From assembly GCA_021846505.1 (NCBI GenBank), contig JAJZWV010000007.1, positions 29,491-93,490 of the forward strand: a stretch of 64,000 nucleotides of DNA, in the 5' to 3' direction. How positions within the stretch are numbered: position 1 is the stretch's first letter; every line of letters begins with the position of its first letter. The notes under the pieces are model-generated. The model worked only from the letters and a program-made list of their open reading frames with translations, made no database searches and had not been told where the DNA came from. The stretch is from Bacillota bacterium. Lineage in GTDB: Bacteria > Bacillota > Sulfobacillia > Sulfobacillales > JAIMBI01. The position numbers and the translations under genes were made by a program. Positions 59,681-64,000 of the stretch are shown here, piece after piece.

Positions 59681-60492
59681 CGCACGGGGCCTCCCTCCCA
59701 TCTCGGCCAGCGCCGGCCAGTGCGCGGTCACTCGCGCTCCACCGGCCAAGCCGTGACGCGACGTGCAACTTCTGCCGCTCACGAGATGTGCAAAAATGGT
59801 GCGTCCCGCTGGGGCGGCTCGGAAATCGCCGGCACAATCCCTATGGGGAGCCCGCTTTCGCCGCTGGGACCTCGTCGCCCCCGCGCCGCGCTTGATCAAT
59901 CCGGGTCACCGACCACGCCTCTTTCTAATTGTCCTAACGCCCGCGTGGTCGGGAGGGTTACGGCGGCGCACGACGGGGCGCGGACCCACGCGCCACTGGA
60001 GACGCGCTTCCCGCACCGGCGACTCCCGACGGCACACTCCGGTCGACGGGGGAAAGCCGGCGACAAGCTCCGGATTCCCACACCCCGGGGCCTCTCGCGG
60101 AGGTGGCACCATGCCCGGCCGAGCCAAGAGCCGTGGCGAGACTGTCATCACGTTCATCACGCTCACCACGGCGAGTCGCGGCGCGGCACCCGAGAATGTC
60201 CAAGGGCCCCTCCGGGGGGTTCGCCGGAGCGCGGGCCACGGTGTGGGGCGCAGAGCGGGGCGCGCATCTGCACTGCGCCCCGCCGGGGCCGGCCCGAAGC
60301 GGCCCGCAGTCATCTGCCGGGAACGTCCTGGGAATCATCCGCCGCGCCGGCTGGATGATGCGCCCCGGCGAGGGTCAACCCATCACGGCACGGCCCACCC
60401 GTCCGTGCGCCCCGTCAGCGTCTCGGTCCAAAAGAGGCCGGCGGGTGCCTCTGCACCCCGCCGGCCTCCTGGAGAGCGGGAAACCCCTCGTG
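59681..60492. other. Stretch without a supported gene
   Basis: About 800 bases between two minus-strand genes. Open frames are Arg-, Pro- and Gly-rich with no start signals. Only the terminator at 60430-60468 and the upstream region of the lipoprotein are identifiable. Confidence 0.45.
60430..60468 (-). terminator. Intrinsic terminator of the second APC permease
   Basis: A perfect 12-bp stem (GAGGCCGGCGGG with its complement) with an 11-base loop is followed on the minus strand by TTTTGG. It lies 25 bases after the permease stop. Confidence 0.85.
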
Positions 60493-62154
60493 CTAGGCTG
60501 TGACGCCGGAGCCCTCCGCTTGGCGGGCTTCCTGCTCCACGGCCTTTAAGGCCTCGACGCCTTCCTCGGTCTGAATCCCGCTGGCGACGGCCCAGTAGTA
60601 AAACACGATGGCCATCACCACCACGATGATGAGGTCCAGCGGGTAGTGAATCAGCCCGGTGGGCACCTTCGAGCCGGCCGCCGTGTACGGTGAGCCAAAC
60701 CGAGCGGAGCCGAAGTAGCTCATGCCCAGCATGAGGACCAGGTATACCACCAGCCACAGGCCCGACCGGAGGTGCTGCACCGTCGGGCGGACGATTTCGT
60801 TGGGAATGATGCTGCTGAAAATAAAGTACAGCACCAAGCCCAGCAAAATCGCGGTCAGGAGCTTCCAGTCTGTTGTCCAGCCGGTCCAGTAGATGATGAG
60901 CGAGCCCATCACAAACGCAATCGGCGCGATGACGCTCATGCCGCCCAGCCGGTAGGGCCGAGGAGCATTGGGTGCATCGCGGCGGAACACGGCCGCCGAC
61001 ACCGGCCCGATGATGTAGGTGAACACGGTGGCCGACGACACGACGCCCACCAAAGCCGCCCAAGACGGGAACGGCGCCAGGAAAATGAGCCCCATAATCA
61101 GGGCCACAATCAGCGCCAGGCGGGGAATGCCGGTCTTCTCATCCACTTTGGTGAGAGCTTTGGGGAAGTACCGGTTGTGCGCCAAGGCATACACCACGCG
61201 CGTGGTGCTGGCCGTGTAGATGTTGCCGGTGCCAGCGGGCGACAAAATCGCGTCCGCGTACAGCAGCACCGAAAACCAGGCCAGGTTCAGCGAGAGGGCC
61301 ACCTGCGCAAAGGGCGCCGACAGCGCCGTGGAGAGCGACGAGGTCCACCCACCGGCCTTGGTCACCAGCGCCGGCGACAAGCCAGCCGTAAACACCACCT
61401 GCAGCAGCACGTACAGGACAATGCCGATGCTGATGGCGGTGATAATGGCGCGCGGAACGTCCCGCTGTGGATGCTTGGCCTCGCCGGCCAGATCCACTGC
61501 CTGCCGAAAGCCCAGGTACGAGAATACAATGCCGGAGGTGGCCACCGCCTGCAGGATGCCGGCGGTGCCGCCGGGTGCAAACCCGTGTGACGAGTAGTTG
61601 GCCCAGTGCAGCTTGCTGAACACGAGGAACACGATAATGGTCGCCAGCGGCATGATGAACTTCACGTAGGTGACCGACGTGTTGATGCGCGCAAACAGGC
61701 GCACCCCGTAGTAGTTGATGAAGAAGAAGGCGATCATCAGCAGCGCCGCCACCGCTGTGCCGGTCCCGGTCATGATCCCCACCGTGGAGTTCCACAGCGA
61801 GGGAATCCAGTGCCCGGTGTACTCCACCACCGCTTCGGCCTCGATGGCCGGCACGGACGCGTACGCGATCCAGGCGCCCCACCCCATGATGAAGCTGACC
61901 AAGCTGCCGTGGGTATACTGCGGATACCGAGCAATCGCGCCCGACTCGGGCAGCATGCCGCCCAGCTCCGCGTACACTAAGCCAATCAGCATAACCACAA
62001 TGCCGCCGATAACCCACGAAATGATCGCCGACGGGCCAGCAATGCTGGATGCCACGAGGGCGCCAAACAGCCAGCCTGACCCAATGATGGCGCCCAGTGA
62101 CGCCATCGTCAGGTCGGCGCGGCTCATCTCTCGCCGAAGTCCCTTATTGACCAT
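60493..62154 (-). CDS. APC-superfamily amino acid permease, second paralogue
   Basis: ATG 62154 follows GGCAAAGGAGGACGGCTTT; 553 residues. Layout and motifs parallel the permease at 33502: SRADLTMASLGAIIGSGWLF, PESGAIARYPQYTHGSLVSF, YLGFRQAVDLAGEAKHPQRD and AILSPAGTGNIYTASTTRVV, with 12-14 helices. The two clearly share ancestry but differ throughout, so they probably carry different amino acids or work under different conditions. The gene has its own terminator behind it and a 340-base leader ahead, which contains a 16-base inverted repeat. Confidence 0.92.
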   Translation of the reverse strand: MVNKGLRREMSRADLTMASLGAIIGSGWLFGALVASSIAGPSAIISWVIGGIVVMLIGLVYAELGGMLPESGAIARYPQYTHGSLVSFIMGWGAWIAYASVPAIEAEAVVEYTGHWIPSLWNSTVGIMTGTGTAVAALLMIAFFFINYYGVRLFARINTSVTYVKFIMPLATIIVFLVFSKLHWANYSSHGFAPGGTAGILQAVATSGIVFSYLGFRQAVDLAGEAKHPQRDVPRAIITAISIGIVLYVLLQVVFTAGLSPALVTKAGGWTSSLSTALSAPFAQVALSLNLAWFSVLLYADAILSPAGTGNIYTASTTRVVYALAHNRYFPKALTKVDEKTGIPRLALIVALIMGLIFLAPFPSWAALVGVVSSATVFTYIIGPVSAAVFRRDAPNAPRPYRLGGMSVIAPIAFVMGSLIIYWTGWTTDWKLLTAILLGLVLYFIFSSIIPNEIVRPTVQHLRSGLWLVVYLVLMLGMSYFGSARFGSPYTAAGSKVPTGLIHYPLDLIIVVVMAIVFYYWAVASGIQTEEGVEALKAVEQEARQAEGSGVTA

Positions 62155-62438
62155 AAAGCCGTCCTCCTTTGCCGACGATTGTGCTGCGTCTGCCCCCCGA
62201 GTTCGGCGGACTCGCAGCCGTTCGATACTTGAGCCCAAGAGGCAAACGTAGTCCGATGCACCGCGCCAAGATTGGCGCACGGGCAGTCCTGCGTTGGTCC
62301 ACTCGGCGAGCGAATCTGGGTTCGCCCCTCCGAGGGTCCACTGGACTTCGACACCAATTCAACCGATTCCTGCAGGAAATCGCCTGCTTGCACGAAACAT
62401 ACGTGCCGCGTGACCGCGTATGTGCGGCCCGCCTGTCC
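62155..62438 (-). other. Leader region of the second APC permease
   Basis: The frame of the permease stays open for 42 codons upstream of ATG 62154, but without a binding site. GCGCCAA-GA-TTGGCGC (62263-62278) is a perfect inverted repeat, either an operator or a small hairpin. No known riboswitch class is recognisable. Confidence 0.45.
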
Positions 62439-62478
62439 AAAATGCCGCTCGGCACCCCCAAGAGTGAGGGTGCCGAGC
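62439..62478 (-). terminator. Terminator of the ABC export operon
   Basis: On the minus strand GCTCGGCACCC and GGGTGCCGAGC form a perfect 11-bp stem, followed by GGCATTTTGG. It lies 17 bases after the permease stop at 62495 and separates it from the APC gene. Confidence 0.8.
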
Positions 62479-62494
62479 AGTTTGCGGCCGCCCG

Positions 62495-63649
62495 CTAAGG
62501 CTCTAGGCGAGAAAATTTCCAGCTGCCGATGCCAAGTGCAAGGGCCGCCCAGCCGGCCAGCACCAGCGCCCCGGTGGTCAGGGTGGCGCTCCCCAGCTGC
62601 AGCTGGGTGGCCAGCGTCCCATCCCACGACTCCATCAGGGAAAGGTGCAGCGCAGGGTCCGCCAGCAGCAGCGGGCTGTGCAGCTGCGCCAAAAACTCGA
62701 CCGACAAAATGATGGCGGCCCCGATGCCGGTCGCCAGCCCAGACGAGCTCAAGAAGGTGGACACGCCCACCAGCAGCACCGCCCACACGCCCAGCGACAG
62801 GCCAGCCAGCACCACCGCCCACACGTCAAATCCCAGCTGGGACAAAATGACCACGTGGGCAGACACATAGCCAAAGCCTTGCGGGCTGCCGCCATACTGG
62901 GCCCCCACCACCTCCGGCACCGCTGGCGATCCAAAGCCCATCACCAGGCCGCCCAAGATAAAGAAGCCGGCCGCGGCGGCCACCACCATCCCCCACGTGG
63001 CAAGCACCACCGTGATGGCTTTGCCCATGAAACTCTGCACCCGGTTGCCGGCGTGCAGAAACAGCAGGGGGACGGTGGCGCCCTGCCGCTCGCCGGCCAC
63101 ATTGTCCACCGCGACCAGCAGGACCAAAAAGCCCAGCACCACCACGCCCGGCCCGCCCAATACGATGCCGGGCAAAAGCCAGCCGCCGTCTGACCGAGTG
63201 GGCACCGTGCGGATGCCGTGGTGGAGCTCAAACTGGTCGGTTTGGATCGCCACCTCGGTGAAGTAGCGGCTCGCGCCCTGCTCCTGCTTCAGGCCGGCGC
63301 GATTGGACGCCAAATTGGCAGTGACCGGCACCTTCTGGGCCGTCAGCTGGGTCAGCTGCTGCTGCATCTGCACCAGCTGCAGCTGCGCCTGCTGGCGCGC
63401 CTTGCCGGTGGCTTGGGCCGCCTGGGCCTTCGCCTGACTGATGCTGGACTGCAGAGCGGAGGCTTCCGCCTGGTTGGACTGCGCCAGCTGGGCCATGCTG
63501 TTGTACGCAAACAGCGTACCCACCACCACCATTGCCAAGACGCCCAGCACCAGCACCCAGCGCTTGCGCGCCCAGAGCTTCACCCATTCATTTTTAACCA
63601 CGGCTCCCAAGGGCGCCTTGAGTTCCGTGGTGGGACGGTGATCCGCCAT
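62495..63649 (-). CDS. ABC-2 type transporter permease
   Basis: 384 residues. KNEWVKLWARKRWVLVLGVL leads into the first membrane helix, the usual start of ABC-2 export permeases (NatB/YhaP type). An extracellular loop (about 55-150) includes a long Gln/Ala coiled coil (AQSNQAEASALQSSISQAK and on to QMQQQLTQLTAQK). Five more helices follow, including LPGIVLGGPGVVVLGFLVLL, then the 'AGERQGATVPLLF' segment (E-x4-G-T) typical of this family. Its ATG overlaps the stop of the ATPase gene by one base, so the two form a transporter. The substrate is unknown; the coiled-coil loop is longer than usual. Confidence 0.85.
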   Translation of the reverse strand: MADHRPTTELKAPLGAVVKNEWVKLWARKRWVLVLGVLAMVVVGTLFAYNSMAQLAQSNQAEASALQSSISQAKAQAAQATGKARQQAQLQLVQMQQQLTQLTAQKVPVTANLASNRAGLKQEQGASRYFTEVAIQTDQFELHHGIRTVPTRSDGGWLLPGIVLGGPGVVVLGFLVLLVAVDNVAGERQGATVPLLFLHAGNRVQSFMGKAITVVLATWGMVVAAAAGFFILGGLVMGFGSPAVPEVVGAQYGGSPQGFGYVSAHVVILSQLGFDVWAVVLAGLSLGVWAVLLVGVSTFLSSSGLATGIGAAIILSVEFLAQLHSPLLLADPALHLSLMESWDGTLATQLQLGSATLTTGALVLAGWAALALGIGSWKFSRLEP

Positions 63650-64000
63650 TATGCTCCCGCTCCTTCGCGCGCCACTAAAGCCGGGGCGGCCGCCCCGGCG
63701 GTCATCTCCAAGTACCGCTGCTCCAAGGTGGGACGCTCGGCCGTAACGCCAAACACATCGAGCCCCGCGCCCACCAACAGCCGCACCGCCTCCGGCACCT
63801 GCTCCGGCGGCAGCAGCGGTACAATCGCATCGCCGGCTTCGGCAAACGTCGCCGGCGAGAGCGTCGCCAGCACTTCGGCGCCGCGCGCGGCGCCAGCCCC
63901 AAGCCGCACGCGCAGCTCGACCCGATCCGTGCTTTGATGCACCAAGCTGTCTTGGCCAATAACCCGGCCGCGATCAATCAGGACGACGCGGTCACACAGC
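63649..64000 (-). CDS. ABC transporter ATP-binding protein, C-terminal part
   Basis: Only the last 117 codons are inside the window. LCDRVVLIDRGRVIGQDSLV is the segment after the H loop ('.cDrv.il..G+.v..g.'), and the C-terminal extension (EVLATLSPATFAEAGDAIVP, AGLDVFGVTAERPTLEQRYL EM) is the regulatory tail of ABC-2 exporter ATPases. Walker and signature motifs lie outside. The stop overlaps the permease start (TAATG), so this is the energising subunit of the same exporter. Confidence 0.85.
   Translation of the reverse strand, partial: LCDRVVLIDRGRVIGQDSLVHQSTDRVELRVRLGAGAARGAEVLATLSPATFAEAGDAIVPLLPPEQVPEAVRLLVGAGLDVFGVTAERPTLEQRYLEMTAGAAAPALVAREGAGA

Noticed and set aside
60103..60549. Plus-strand frame across the APC terminator
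   Set aside because: It crosses a strong intrinsic terminator and the end of the permease gene, and has no family features.
1..64000. CRISPR arrays, insertion sequences, prophage, rRNA and tRNA
   Set aside because: No regularly spaced repeats, transposase or phage genes, or RNA gene sequences were seen on either strand.

Overview
The window looks like chromosome from a very GC-rich, spore-forming Gram-positive bacterium of the Bacillota (compare Symbiobacterium, Thermaerobacter or Sulfobacillus relatives). The grounds are a sporulation membrane protein YlbJ (56369-57631), a LytR-CpsA-Psr cell-wall ligase, a DUF1540 protein, lipoproteins with classic lipoboxes, and strong AGGAGG-type ribosome binding sites, often before GTG or TTG starts. 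No rRNA, tRNA, CRISPR array, insertion sequence or prophage was seen, so the lineage cannot be fixed further.

Layout. 1-10 kb: end of a peptide-binding protein, amidase and damaged HD-GYP protein, MFS exporter, soluble two-component pair, LolA-like lipoprotein, NYN nuclease. 10-13 kb: gene-poor stretch with a frameshifted flavin reductase and a toxin-antitoxin pair whose toxin is broken. 12.4-24 kb: mostly intact housekeeping and accessory genes (quinone reductase-isochorismatase, GH4-BadF-GNAT sugar operon, LCP protein, DinB-ArsC, MFS). 24-28 kb: decayed genes, a cyclase, a PIN protein with a four-cysteine insert, GNAT-GrpB.

28.4-43.9 kb holds an unusual block of amino-acid-type catabolic genes: amidinohydrolase, arginase-fold enzyme, two trans-sulfuration PLP enzymes, FAD amine/amino-acid oxidase, APC permease, N-succinylamino acid racemase with its GNAT partner, MFS, a stand-alone ketol-acid-reductoisomerase-like enzyme and a Rieske oxygenase. 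Long non-coding spacers separate many of these genes. I infer a scavenging or detoxifying pathway for D- or guanidino-amino acids; this is the best candidate for an undescribed system.

44-48 kb: TetR-hydrolase pair, B3/B4 protein, nucleotidyltransferase, P-loop kinase. 48.3-51.7 kb: decay zone with a Lon C-terminal remnant, a frameshifted FAD oxidase and a frameshifted MFS gene next to an intact ArsR regulator. 52-60 kb: ECF sigma factor followed by a membrane-anchored beta-propeller (possible sensor/anti-sigma), Uma2, VapBC-like pair, YlbJ, hydrolase, propeller lipoprotein. 60-64 kb: second APC permease and an ABC-2 export operon cut by the window edge.

A recurring theme is single-base frameshifts, several of them in short homopolymer runs (10.43, 27.18, 49.48, 50.17, 51.41 kb and others). 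They are either genuine pseudogenes or indel errors in the assembly; the sequence alone cannot separate these.
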